In this document: positions 1 to 10,500 of the stretch, one piece after another
How the letters are laid out: every line of letters begins with the position of its first letter
Position numbering within the stretch: position 1 is the stretch's first letter
Assembly: GCA_019137255.1 (NCBI GenBank)
Contig: WPDH01000060.1
Location: 372,001-436,000, forward strand
Source: Corinectria fuckeliana
Lineage: Eukaryota > Ascomycota > Sordariomycetes > Hypocreales > Nectriaceae
Direction: 5' to 3'
Length of the DNA: 64,000 nucleotides
The notes under the pieces: generated by a model
Databases searched by the model: none
What the model was told of the DNA's origin: nothing
The model's input: the letters and a program-made list of their open reading frames with translations, nothing else
Made by a program: the position numbers and the translations under genes

Positions 1-1
1 T

Positions 2-2896
2 ACTGTGCGTAGACGGAGCGCCAGGGAGGAACGGAAGCCGACATTGTTCCTTCGCGGAATTGACAAGCTGGCTTGTGACGACTGGTTTGAAGAGGAATCG
101 ACGGTTCGGGATTTCAGCGTCTGGGTCGATCAGGATCTACTCTTCACAAATGATTTCAGAGGTGTCAACTACGTTGTAGTAGACGTAATTAAGCCGGCCA
201 GTCTCCAACAACCCCAATCAGAAGATGGATCCGCGCCAGCTGCCACCAACGCCTCTTCAAAAGTAATCGCCCACCTCAGGCCGTGGATCGATCCTCCGAA
301 TAGCCAAACAGTCGCCCTGTCGTCGCCCCTTTGCGCGACTCTGGGCTGTACGGGCATGGTTGGAGGTGTCGTCAAGCTTCAAGTCGCCCCGCAACAACTC
401 CCTCGAGGAACCGTTCAAGGTGTCAAAGTGTTCCCTTTTGTTGCGGGCTCCAAAGCTCAAGAAGGCCTCAACTTCGGCGGCGAGACCAAGGCGAAAAAAG
501 AAGAGTCCGCCAAGAACTTCCGCCAGATTTACACGGCCTCTAAGGGCTCTGACGGGCTGTTACAAGGGCCTCTAACTGATGGTGGTGTGGTTGGGCTGTA
601 TAACGGGCTCGACGCGCCGCAAGGGTGGGATGGGGGTATCATCAAATTCACTTACAGCTCAGAATTCTCATCACAAGAGCAGAAAAAAGATGCTGTCAAC
701 TGGATAATCGGCCTTGACACCAAATTGCCAATCGACTTCCAGCCACCTACACCCCGGCCTTCATGGCTTTTGGAATCCGACCAATTTGAGCGACAGCCTA
801 CACATGACTCTTTGCTCGTTGGAATTGATTCACTTCTAGAGAATCTTCAATCTCAACTTGCCCACATGTCTTCGGTCCTACTGACCGGTGGCATGGGCTC
901 CGGCAAGACATCCGTTGCGAAATACTTAGCACAGAAACTGCGAGAGGAAACCCTTTTCTATACTCTCTATTATCCATGCCGAAAACTAGTCAATGATGAG
1001 ACCAGAATCTCTACAATAAAGGAGACTCTGCATCGTCTTTTCATGTCCGCAAGCTGGGGAGCGAGGCTAAACGGGAGGGCGGTGGTTGTTCTCGACGACA
1101 TGGATAAACTATGTCCGGTCGAGACGGAGCTCCAAGTTGGAAACGACAATGGCCGAAGCCGGCAAATCAGCGAAATCATCGGCTCGGTCGTAAGACAGTA
1201 CTGCACCAAGGACAGCGATGTCGTGCTACTCGCAACGGCTGAGGCAAAGGAATCTCTCAACAATGTGGTCATCGGCGGTCACGTCGTTCGCGATATCGTG
1301 GAACTAAAAGCCCCCGACAAGGAGGCGAGGCGCCGAGTTATGGAATCCATTGTGAACCAGGATGCCGTGGCCCCCGAGGATGCCCCCTCGCAGTTCGGTA
1401 ACAATAGTCGACCGCAGACTGCTGATGGAAGCGTTGGAGAGGAAAACGGCGCGTGGATGGATGGAGCGAGCCACACAAGTCGAGAGCAGCCAGCAACGAA
1501 AGCCGGCGGCTTCATTCTGGACCCAGACCTCGATTTTCTGGATATCGCAGGATCAACTGATGGGTACATGCCTGGAGACTTGACGGTGTTCGTGTCAAGG
1601 GCACGCAACGAAGCTATCATCCGCGCCATTGCCGAGTCGCCAGACTCTGATTCAGCTGCTATTCACCTCAGCCGAGTGGATTTCGACAAGGCGCTCAAAG
1701 GATTCACGCCAGCTTCGCTGAGAAACGTGACGCTGCAAAGCTCGTCGACAAGTTTCAAGTCCATCGGTGGCCTGCAAGAAACGCGACAAGTGCTTCTGGA
1801 AACTTTGCAATACCCAACCAAATACGCGCCAATCTTTGCTCAGTGCCCTCTCCGACTGCGCTCTGGCCTCCTTCTATATGGGTACCCAGGCTGTGGCAAG
1901 ACGCTCCTTGCCAGTGCCGTGGCGGGCGAGTGCGGCCTCAACTTCATTAGTGTCAAGGGTCCCGAGATTCTAAACAAGTATATTGGTGCGTCTGAGAAGA
2001 GCGTACGTGACCTGTTTGACAGGGCCCAGGCTGCGAAGCCCTGTGTACTCTTCTTCGATGAGTTCGACTCCATCGCGCCCAAGCGAGGCCATGACTCGAC
2101 CGGTGTGACAGATCGAGTAGTCAACCAGCTTCTTACGCAAATGGATGGTGCCGAAGGGCTGTCCGGGGTGTACGTCCTGGCGGCCACGTCTCGCCCTGAC
2201 CTGATTGACCCTGCACTGCTCCGCCCTGGTCGTCTGGACAAGTCGTTGCTGTGTGACATGCCCAGCCTGGAGGATCGAGTGGACATCATCAAGGCATTGT
2301 TCGAGAAAGTTCGGTTGGCTGATGAGCTCGTCGAGTCTGATGAGCCCCTGACTGATATCGCCCGTCGGACTGAGGGCTTCTCTGGAGCCGACATCCAAGC
2401 TTTGGTGTCCAACGCACAGCTAGAGGCCATTCATGACGTGCTCGATGTCGACGGCCCTGCAGTCAACTCCAGACGCCCGAATGGCAATTCTGGGAAGCCG
2501 AGCACGACGCCAAGCTTCGTTCAGTTCCGATATGGGACCAACGCCCAGCCCTCGGCGGATACAACGCCCAAGAGCAAATCGGCCGCGGTCATGGAGAACG
2601 CCTCCATCCTTTCCAAGCTCGACGAGATCAAGATGACCCGGAAGAGAACGAAGCAGGGGCACGGGATTCACGCTCTTGCAAACGCGGACGACAAGGCTCA
2701 GGTTGGTGAGCAGAGGGAAGTGGTGATTGGATGGGACCATCTGATCAAGGCGCTTGACAACACCAGGGCGAGTATCAGCACCGATGAGAAGGCGCGGCTG
2801 CATAGGATCTACACGGAGTTTGTGGTGGGAAGAAGCGGGCAGATGAAGGACGGGCAGGGCAGTATGGAGATTGGCGGAAGGAGTAGTTTGATGTAA
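2..2896 (+). CDS. PEX1: Peroxisomal biogenesis AAA ATPase Pex1, 5'-truncated by the window edge
   Basis: Pex1 forms with Pex6 the heterohexameric AAA+ motor that pulls ubiquitinated Pex5 out of the peroxisomal membrane. About 963 residues are visible as one open frame without an initiating ATG, so the N-terminus lies outside the window. The first AAA module (D1) has Walker A GGMGSGKT near visible residue 295 and a degenerate Walker B region ending VVLDDMDKL. The second (D2) has Walker A GYPGCGKT near residue 625, Walker B CVLFFDEFDS and the second region of homology with the LLRPGRLD arginine-finger segment. A weak D1 followed by a canonical D2 is the Pex1/Pex6 arrangement; the strong D2 with the GRLDKSLLCDMP segment fits Pex1 better than Pex6. 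The gene ends 149 bp from the convergent bisphosphate nucleotidase. Confidence 0.93.
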   Translation, partial: TVRRRSAREERKPTLFLRGIDKLACDDWFEEESTVRDFSVWVDQDLLFTNDFRGVNYVVVDVIKPASLQQPQSEDGSAPAATNASSKVIAHLRPWIDPPNSQTVALSSPLCATLGCTGMVGGVVKLQVAPQQLPRGTVQGVKVFPFVAGSKAQEGLNFGGETKAKKEESAKNFRQIYTASKGSDGLLQGPLTDGGVVGLYNGLDAPQGWDGGIIKFTYSSEFSSQEQKKDAVNWIIGLDTKLPIDFQPPTPRPSWLLESDQFERQPTHDSLLVGIDSLLENLQSQLAHMSSVLLTGGMGSGKTSVAKYLAQKLREETLFYTLYYPCRKLVNDETRISTIKETLHRLFMSASWGARLNGRAVVVLDDMDKLCPVETELQVGNDNGRSRQISEIIGSVVRQYCTKDSDVVLLATAEAKESLNNVVIGGHVVRDIVELKAPDKEARRRVMESIVNQDAVAPEDAPSQFGNNSRPQTADGSVGEENGAWMDGASHTSREQPATKAGGFILDPDLDFLDIAGSTDGYMPGDLTVFVSRARNEAIIRAIAESPDSDSAAIHLSRVDFDKALKGFTPASLRNVTLQSSSTSFKSIGGLQETRQVLLETLQYPTKYAPIFAQCPLRLRSGLLLYGYPGCGKTLLASAVAGECGLNFISVKGPEILNKYIGASEKSVRDLFDRAQAAKPCVLFFDEFDSIAPKRGHDSTGVTDRVVNQLLTQMDGAEGLSGVYVLAATSRPDLIDPALLRPGRLDKSLLCDMPSLEDRVDIIKALFEKVRLADELVESDEPLTDIARRTEGFSGADIQALVSNAQLEAIHDVLDVDGPAVNSRRPNGNSGKPSTTPSFVQFRYGTNAQPSADTTPKSKSAAVMENASILSKLDEIKMTRKRTKQGHGIHALANADDKAQVGEQREVVIGWDHLIKALDNTRASISTDEKARLHRIYTEFVVGRSGQMKDGQGSMEIGGRSSLM

Positions 2897-3045
2897 GATA
2901 TGTCCTACTTAAGTCCCATGTCCTAATGTATAGATGGACACAACGCATCGTCGATGATTGTCGATGGAATTTCCCCAGCTTGAGTCGTGTCCCCAGGTGA
3001 CTTTGTCAACCGACATCTTCAGGCATGGCTGTTGAACTCGCCATG

Positions 3046-4137
3046 TTACTGCGAATCCTCCTTCAGAATGTCGGACAACTCCTTGAGGGCAGCCTCATGG
3101 ACACGGCCTCTCGCGGCGATCAACCCCCTGTTGCGGCTCAAGTCCCTCCCCGCGCCGAAATCGATGGGCCGTCCGTCCAAGTCCGTCACGGTGCCGCCGA
3201 CCTCGGTGAAGATGAGCTGCGCGCCGGCGTGGTCCCAGACGTACATCTTGGCGTCGGGCCGCGCGTGGACGCGCACGTGCAGGTCGCCGCCGCCGACGAC
3301 GAGCGCCGCGTACCGCATGTGCGACGACCACAAGTCGGTGCTGGGGTACGGCGCGCCGAGCTTGCCGGCCAGGCGGCGGATCAGGTCGTGCCGGGACGAC
3401 CTGCTCGAGAGGCCGTCGACGATGTGCACGTCCTTGAGGTCGGGCGCCGCGGCCGGCTCGAGCGGCGCGAGGGGACGGGCCGGCTCGAGCCCGCGAGGCG
3501 TCATGGTGCGGATCGAGGCGCCCTGGCCCTTCACGGCGGAGAGCATGATGCCCAGGCCTTCGGCGTCGACGCTCGACTCTCGTACCCGGCCGTCCTGGAG
3601 GCGGAGGTTGGGGCATCCCAGCACGCCCAGCACTTCGCGGCCGTCCTCGATCAGCGCGAGGGACACGGCGTACTGCTCGCCTCGCAGGAACGCCGCCGTG
3701 CCGTCGATGGGGTCCATGACCCAGAACCGGCCAGTCGGGCCCCCCTGGCCCCGGCCGCCGAGGTCGATCAAGTCCAGCATGTCGTCCGCCGAGGCCGGGC
3801 CCGCAAGCGCCGGTTCCGCGCCGGTCGTCTCGCCGCCGGCCTCGGGGTCCGCGAAGCTCGCCGCCGACGACGACGCCAGCTCCCAGACACGGTCCCTCAC
3901 CCCCGGGTGGCTCCGCAGGAACTCGGAGGCCTCCTCGCCGAGGAAGCCGTCGCCGGGGAAGGCGGCGCGGAGGGCGGCGATGAGGAGGGCCTGGGCGGCG
4001 AAGTCGGCAACGGTGACGGGGCTGGCGTCCTCCTTTGTGATTTCGCTGACGGAGGAGAGCACCTTCTTGGTGAGGATGGAGGCCCTCAGCACGGCCAGCT
4101 CGGCGACGTGCCGCTCACGGGCAAACCGGGCGGACAT
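3046..4137 (-). CDS. MET22: 3'(2'),5'-bisphosphate nucleotidase, Hal2/Met22 type
   Basis: Predicted Mg-dependent, lithium- and sodium-sensitive phosphatase converting 3'-phosphoadenosine 5'-phosphate to AMP, which removes a by-product of sulfate assimilation. The single exon encodes 363 residues, close to the family length. Inositol-monophosphatase-fold metal motifs are visible: GEEAS (about residue 65), the DPIDGT box within FWVMDPIDGTAAFLRGEQ (about residue 140), and the C-terminal WDHAGA segment followed by FTEVGG. The chosen start is the ATG at 4137 (MSARFARERH), the first ATG in frame. The open frame continues upstream only through a proline-coding homopolymer and has no ATG there. Oddity: a homopolymer containing two Ns begins about 26 bp upstream of the start. 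The protein carries an Ala/Gly-rich insertion before the DPIDGT motif. Confidence 0.92.
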   Translation of the reverse strand: MSARFARERHVAELAVLRASILTKKVLSSVSEITKEDASPVTVADFAAQALLIAALRAAFPGDGFLGEEASEFLRSHPGVRDRVWELASSSAASFADPEAGGETTGAEPALAGPASADDMLDLIDLGGRGQGGPTGRFWVMDPIDGTAAFLRGEQYAVSLALIEDGREVLGVLGCPNLRLQDGRVRESSVDAEGLGIMLSAVKGQGASIRTMTPRGLEPARPLAPLEPAAAPDLKDVHIVDGLSSRSSRHDLIRRLAGKLGAPYPSTDLWSSHMRYAALVVGGGDLHVRVHARPDAKMYVWDHAGAQLIFTEVGGTVTDLDGRPIDFGAGRDLSRNRGLIAARGRVHEAALKELSDILKEDSQ

Positions 4138-4162
4138 GGCGGGAGTTTTCAAGGCGTCAACC

Positions 4163-4207
4163 GGGGGGGGGGGGGGGGGGGGGGGGGNNGGGGGGGGGGG
4201 GGGGGGG
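4163..4207. repeat. 45-bp poly-G run interrupted by NN
   Basis: Every base from 4163 to 4207 is G except two Ns at 4188-4189. It lies in the 5' flank of the bisphosphate nucleotidase gene, as poly-C on that gene's sense strand. The Ns show that the assembler could not resolve the tract, so its true length is unknown. It may be a real homopolymer or a stitched gap between two contig ends. Confidence 0.95.
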
Positions 4208-4573
4208 AGTGGGATGAGGATCACTGGGATATTTGACGCGCTGGTATTATAGATTAGTCTAGTCCAAGTCAGCTCCTATCTGTTCGTAGTCAGGTAGATG
4301 AGAAAGAGACCGAGAATCTATACAAACAGAAAAGCGCTATTTTGTACCGAGAGCAAGGTATTGATTGCACTGACTGCGCTGAATATATGACAAGTGACAA
4401 TACGTTGTGTCAGTCAATGATTGGCAAAGGTGGTGGTGATGATCCCCACTCTGCCAAACAGACGGCATCCACAAGGCGAAAAGAGTGATCAGATGACCTG
4501 ACCTTCAGTGCAAGTTGAAATCCCATGTCGCAAAGTAGGCCGAGATTCAAAGCAGCGTTCATCTTACTGCACT
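4208..4573. other. Intergenic: promoter of the nucleotidase and 3' flank of the deaminase
   Basis: No supported gene. The stretch must hold the upstream promoter of the minus-strand nucleotidase and the 3' UTR of the minus-strand deaminase. I see no distinctive motif beyond the adjacent poly-G tract. Confidence 0.6.
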
Positions 4574-6625
4574 TTAGCTCTTGTCTGGAATTCTGAAGGC
4601 TTCTAAATCGATCTTGAACATCTCCCCACCTCGCTTCAGAATCATCCCCTGACAACCGCTATTACAAGTCACCTCTTCCTCTCCTAGGCTGCTCAAGTCG
4701 TGAACGGGGCAATCTCTCCCCGCTGAAACCGAGGCTTCTTCCATTGACATCCGCTGAGCCCTGAGCCTCAGGGGCCTTGGTCCATTAGTCGATGGCCCTG
4801 TCGTATACTCGACATACAGGTGTAGAGAGTCGGAGAGGTGTAAGTGGTCCGCATCACCACTCTTCACGCTCTGCCACTGTTCATCCTCGTCGCATTGGAC
4901 CGAGTCTGCTATGTCTGCCTCCTCAGACACTGATGGGAGCACAGACACTGTCGATTTCCCACCCGCGCTCTGCTCGATTCTTGCAGCTTGTTCGACCGGC
5001 GAAGGCAGAGTAGGAGTTCCTTGACATCCCACTCCCTCCAAAACTGAGTGTATTGTGTTCTTTGGTTCTGCGGTTGAGCTGCTGCAACACGGAAGATTGC
5101 CCTCGAGAACCACCGTGTCGTCACTGTCAGAAACCCGAGGCTCTTCGGGACCTCCGTCTTCTTCGAGCGTCAAGATTGTCGACCTCAGGCTCATTGTTGG
5201 TGGTGCTGTGCTCTCGTGGGGGTCTCCCATCTTGGTCTCTTGGTTGCTGAGCATCTTGTTGATCCGACCTATAGCTCTTTGCTCCAAGTCCACGATGAAT
5301 TGCTCGTCTGTGGCAGTCATTCCTCCTGAAGGCACTCGCCAGCCATAATACAGTCTTCCATGGGTGCCCGTGATGGCATACTGTGTGTGGCATGAGATGA
5401 AAACATCGCAAAGGTAGCATGCCTTCTTGCTCGAAGCAATTACTCTGGGAGGATTCGAGCTTCGACGCCCTCGAAGATACCAGACGAGTTGAATCTCAGC
5501 ATGTACCTTGGTATTCTTCTCGATATCCTTCAGCTCCTTGTGGAATGATGCCGAAGGCTTTTTCAACTTGCTTGATAGCAAGTTAAGCAAGGCGTCTATG
5601 TCCCAAGCTGTTTCATAAGTATCCGCAAGCCTCTGCAAAACCGTCTTAAGCCCAGTGGAGTCCCCAGGACTACGTTCAGGTCGGGAGAATGACGGGCTTT
5701 CCAGTGTTGCAATAACCGTGGATGCTCGACGAACGGCACAAGAATGTCTCGCAATGTTTACCAGCGTCGATGCCGACTTTTTGTACGACGCGATCTTCCG
5801 CACCTTATTAAACAGGGCTGGGAAAACATTCGGGTTCAACTCTGGAATACAAGCAAGGCCTTTTTTGATGAGAATCTCAAGATTAGGAATTCTATACATC
5901 CGATACAAGTCGTTGACGATGACTTCAAGATCTTGGTCCGGTTTCGCCGGAGATTCTTCAATGCGGGAGAGTTTCCCGCGGTAGCGACGCAGTTTGTCCG
6001 CCAATTTCTTGATCATGGTACAAAGCTTCATAATGACATCTTTCTTTGGCAATAGGCTCAGCCCCGTAAAGAGACGGTCTAGATGGTCCAAAAAGGTCGT
6101 CTTGGATCCGTGTGTATTTTCGATGAGTTGGGCATGACTGCGAATCTTGTCTCGACATGACAAAACAATGGCGCTGAAAACGCGATCGAGAAGAGATTGG
6201 CGAGAAGCTGAAACTGCGTAAGCCAGGGAGCACCTCCGTCTAAAAGGCATCGTCTACTTGCCAGTTGAGGCTGTTCGTAGAATGGAGAATATCCGATCGA
6301 ACCCTGTCTTGACGGATTGCAAATATGGCGATGGGCAAGAGGCATTGGCGTTGACTGCCAGCAGCACAACAAGGCCCGAAGACGATTCCTCAACGCAAAC
6401 AGCGGTGACCTTGTTGGGATCCTTTTGAATACTAGAGAGAAAGGCCAGCGTGGAAGTCAGATGCCATTCGTCGCGGAAAGACAGGGTACGGGTTGATCGA
6501 GGGTCTGGTCTGGCGTCTTCGGCGGAATATCGTCTTGGCTGCCCATGGTTTCTCGCAAGATGGGACAGGAGAGCAACGTCCTCTGCGGCCCTGGTCTGAA
6601 GATAAGAAATCTCCAGGGCCTTCAT
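4574..6625 (-). CDS. OTT_1508-like deaminase-fold protein (two exons)
   Basis: Fungal protein with a zinc-dependent deaminase signature: KVHAEIQLVWYL supplies His-Ala-Glu, and ACYLCDVF downstream supplies the CxxC zinc ligands, as in the OTT_1508-like deaminase family (Pfam PF14441). The substrate is unknown for the family, so no reaction is assigned. Exon 1 is 6625-6258 (MKALEISYLQ...; DPNKVTAVCVEE block) and exon 2 is 6173-4574, joined over an 84-nt intron with donor GTAGAC and acceptor TTTTCAG. The junction gives STG-N-AIVLSCRDKI, matching the usual family layout, and the joined protein is 655 residues. After the deaminase core comes a roughly 250-residue Ser/Asp/Glu-rich tail that looks disordered. 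The ATG at 6625 is the first after an in-frame stop, but a further upstream exon is possible. The N-terminal half is helical and probably structural. Confidence 0.78.
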
Positions 6626-7502
6626 CCTTTGGCTTCATGAATACAAGCATCCATGGTGAGAAGCAAGATCGGGGAAATGATGCCCATCAGGCTCAGCGTT
6701 GAAGTAATTTATGCTCTCGCCCGTAAGGTTGTCGGAATAGCAAACACCACGCGCATCCTAGTCATTATTGGCTGGTTGAGATGCGGGAGGCCGATCATCT
6801 GTGATGGCTTCGTGGTCATGACGGTATTAAATGCAAGGCGGATGCAAGGGGGCAAGCACATAAATAATAGCAAACATCTGTCTGCATTACCTGGCAATGC
6901 ATCAAGGAACAGCAAAGGTCACAGATTCTCACTAAGAGTAGGCAAACTGCTCATCTTTCGCAGTCGTCATTGAGTTATATGTGTATGAATCTTCTATGAA
7001 ACCAAGCAAATCCCTACCGCTTGGCCATCATCGCTGTTTTCCTTATGCATGTAACAAAAAGCCATCTAACGGGGGCCGCTCCCCCATTGCGTGCGCCTCC
7101 TCTCTTCATGACCAAGGCCGCCTACCATGGTAAGTAACCGTCAGATCGTGAAGCGCAAAACGAGACACCACTCCGCTGAAGAGAAAAGAAGCAGCCGAAA
7201 ATAGAATTGCTAGAAACACATCGCTGCCACACCCTATGGTGACATGCCGTAGTTTTGGGAACAAACCCGAGAGGTGGGAAATGTAACTCTCTTCACGTGC
7301 TTCTTATACCATGCAAACCCGGGTATGATCTAGTCAAGCTGTTCGCTCTCGGGAAGAGCCCGACCAGCATATGTACCAAACGCCAAACCATGCAATAAAT
7401 GCCAATGTTACTAAAGTCGCCGGGGATCAATCCAGGTGACGGTTCTGTTCATGTATGTTTTAGACGCCAAGTCGACAACAGCGCTCGTCGTGTGTGTGAG
7501 GA
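6626..7502. other. Intergenic, no gene seen
   Basis: Lies between the 5' end of the deaminase gene and the 3' end of CHD1. Short open frames on both strands show no recognisable protein. It probably carries the deaminase promoter and the CHD1 3' UTR. Confidence 0.55.
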
Positions 7503-10500
7503 TCAGGCGCCGTTCGTCTTGGCCGAGCTGGACCCAGAGCCCTTGTTGCGGGCATGTAGAGTGCGGTACATGTTGCTCAACCGCTTGCCAGTGACGCTCT
7601 TACTAGTGTCGTCCACCGGCCAGAGTGCTGCCAGAAAGTCCCTGTGAAACATGTTAGTCAAGTCATGTCCGCGTCGACACCAGCCGCAGTCCTTACCAGA
7701 AGTTGTTCTTGAGACCCTCGTCAGCAGCCGTGGCTGGCAACCTTTCGTCGAGGAATGTGCCAATAACAACGAGCTCTACCCCAAAGATCGACGCCCTTTC
7801 CTTGCTGGACTTGACGTTGTCCTTGGTCGTCGAAAGAATCCTCTCAAAGTTTTCTCGGACCGGCTTCAACAAGAACCAGATCATGGCGTCGTTGTTCTTG
7901 GCCCTCTGGTCCTTGTCGTCTCCAATCCGCCGAAGCTCATCGAGCCGTCGAAGAGCCTTGGCTCTCCGCTCGTCCTGCGGTCGCGACTCGCGCTCTCGCT
8001 CCCTTTCTCGTTCTCTCTCGCGCTCACGTTCACGTTCACGTTCACGATCACGATCGCGCTCACGCTCATCACGATGTCGGTCCTGGCGACGATCATCACG
8101 AGGGCGGTGCTTTTCGTGTCGCCGATCGTCTTCGTCGCGCTGTCGCCGCTTCTCAGGCCGGTCTCGGTCATCTCCATGCTTGCTAGACCGGCGATGATCG
8201 TCCATCCGACGATGCTTGGGACTGCGACTATCCTCGTGAGATGGATGCTTCCGTTTGAAGTCAGGCCTAGGTGTGCCTCGCTCCTCAGCATGGTTACGAG
8301 CGCGGTGATGATCGGCATGCTCTCGGTCCCTGTCGCGATGCTTCTTGCTGTTCTGGGGGGCTGGAGACGCAGCGGAACTCCCACGGTGCCCGTTGGTGAG
8401 GTGGCTCTTCTTGTTGTTGCGATGGTGGTTCTCAACTACCTTCTGGGCACCCCGATCGCCGGAGTGCTTCGAGTGCAGCACCGAGAGCAGGTATTCAGAG
8501 CGCCGAACAAGGTGAACAGCGCCGGGAGCCTTCATCTTGTCATTTCCCTTACTCCTTTCCTCCTTCTTCTCAACGCGATGCTCCTCCAGGAAGAACTTGT
8601 CAGCCATCTCAAGGTCGGGGTCATCACGGATCTGCGACCATGCGCCGAAGCCATGTCTGTCGATACCAACTAGGAGCATGGCGTCTTCCTTAGCACCCCA
8701 TGGACAAGTGTAGCTCGCAGCCTTAGTAGCATCGGGGAGACGGAATGCGCGCCAGTCTGGGTGACCACGGATGGCCTGGTGAAGAAGTTGCAGTTGCTTT
8801 GGTCGTTCAATTGCAGTCTCGGCATTGACCTTCTTTAACCCGCCAAAGTCGATCAACACCGCCTTTCTGTCCTTCTTCGTCAGGGACTTTCCAATCTTCT
8901 TCTCCTCTTCAACAAGCTTGGCGTAATTGTCGTCCAATGCTTGGGTGGCAGCCTGGATGAAATCACCAAGGACAGACTTCACAAAGTCACTGTCTCTCTC
9001 TCCCAGCCCAGCCGCCTTGACAATGTCTTCCGCACGGTTGTCCATGGAGCCGAATCGAAAGTAGGCCTTGATGAGGTTTCGTTGCTCCTTCAAATCCAAG
9101 GGACGCTTCGGGTCACGCAGCACAGCTCGCTGCTCCTCCTCTTCTTGCTGTTGCTCCCTCTGGCGCTTCTTGAAACGATCGGCTCTATCGGTATCCCGAT
9201 TTCGGCTCTTGACTGCAGCCCTTCGAGGAGCGCTCTCAGCCGCAACCTTGGCCAGATAGTCATCATGTTGCTTCTTTTCCTCCTCGACTTTGATCTCGGC
9301 AATCCTCTCGGCCGGGATAATTTGATCCCAGTCAAGATTGATGTCATCCACCTTGACATCAGTGATTTGCATGAAGCTGTCCCAATCGATGCCGCCGCTG
9401 CTGAGGTTGATCTTGTCATCGACTTTGGTCTTGGTGATTTCGGCGTTCTCGAGAATCGAGTCAATGTCGAGTTGTTCAAGACGCTCTTGGTTGCCGCTTT
9501 GCTCGAACATCTTGGAAGAGCGCATCTTCAACACCATCTGGATGTCTTCAGATGAAGAGGGCCCGTCGATCTTCAGGCCCTTCTTGTTGAGCTCTTCCTT
9601 GAACGCCGCCTTGCCATCGTCCGTGACACCAGCCTGGATCGTGAGATACTCAAGCAGAAGCTTATTGCGGGCTCGTTCGAGGACCTCTTCTTCAACGGTT
9701 TCCTTGGAAACCAGACGATAGATGTTGACTGGCCGTTTTTGTCCAATACGATGAGCTCTGGCCATGGCCTGCAAATCCGCCTGGGGATTCCAGTCCGAAT
9801 CGAAAATGACGACCGTGTCTGCAGTCATTAGGTTGATTCCCAAGCCACCAGCACGGGTGGAAAGCAGAAAGCAAAAGTCATCGCTGTCGTCGGCATTGAA
9901 ATGGTTGATTGCCATGCGTCGGGGGCCGGCCGCAATAGTGCCGTCCAGTCTCTGGAATTTGTATCCGCGCAAGGAGAGATAGTCTCCCAGAATATCCAAC
10001 ATCCTGACCATCTGACTGAAGATTAAAACACGGTGACCATCCTTCCTCAGCTTTGAGAGAAGTTGATCAAGCAGCATCATCTTGCCACTACTCGCGATCA
10101 GGCCTTTTATTTGATCTTCGCGTCGTACGCTGCCAGCAAGGACTTTTTCCTCGCAACCTGGAAACATGTACGGATGGTTGCTGACCTTCTTCAGTTCCAT
10201 CATGATGTTCAAAAGGGAGTTTTTGTGTCCGTTGGTGGCGTCACATAGTGCGCTGTAGTTTCGTGTCAGGATATTTTTGTAGTAGTCGAGTTGGACATCT
10301 GAGAGCTCGACACGAATGATCTTCTCCGTCTTCGGAGGAAGATCGGACTCGACTGTCTCCTTTGTTCTCCGCAGGATGTAAGGAGCGATTGCGCTATGGA
10401 GCTCTTGAAGCTTCTCTTGGGCATCAACAGAAGACAGGGAGTCCAGATCTTCGTCAATGTGCACCTTACCAGGGTTCAGGAAATCGAGCAAGGCTGACAG

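Noticed and set aside
2987..4252. 421-codon and 403-codon plus-strand frames overlapping the nucleotidase
   Set aside because: They are Ala/Arg/Gly-rich shadow frames of a GC-rich gene and cross the poly-G/NN tract; the minus frame has clear DPIDGT and WDHAGA motifs.
7651..8673. A 340-codon plus-strand frame opposite the CHD1 3' part
   Set aside because: It is the antisense of a CHD1 region that encodes conserved SLIDE/linker sequence and the basic tail; its content is Leu/Val/Thr-rich because of the complementary repeats.
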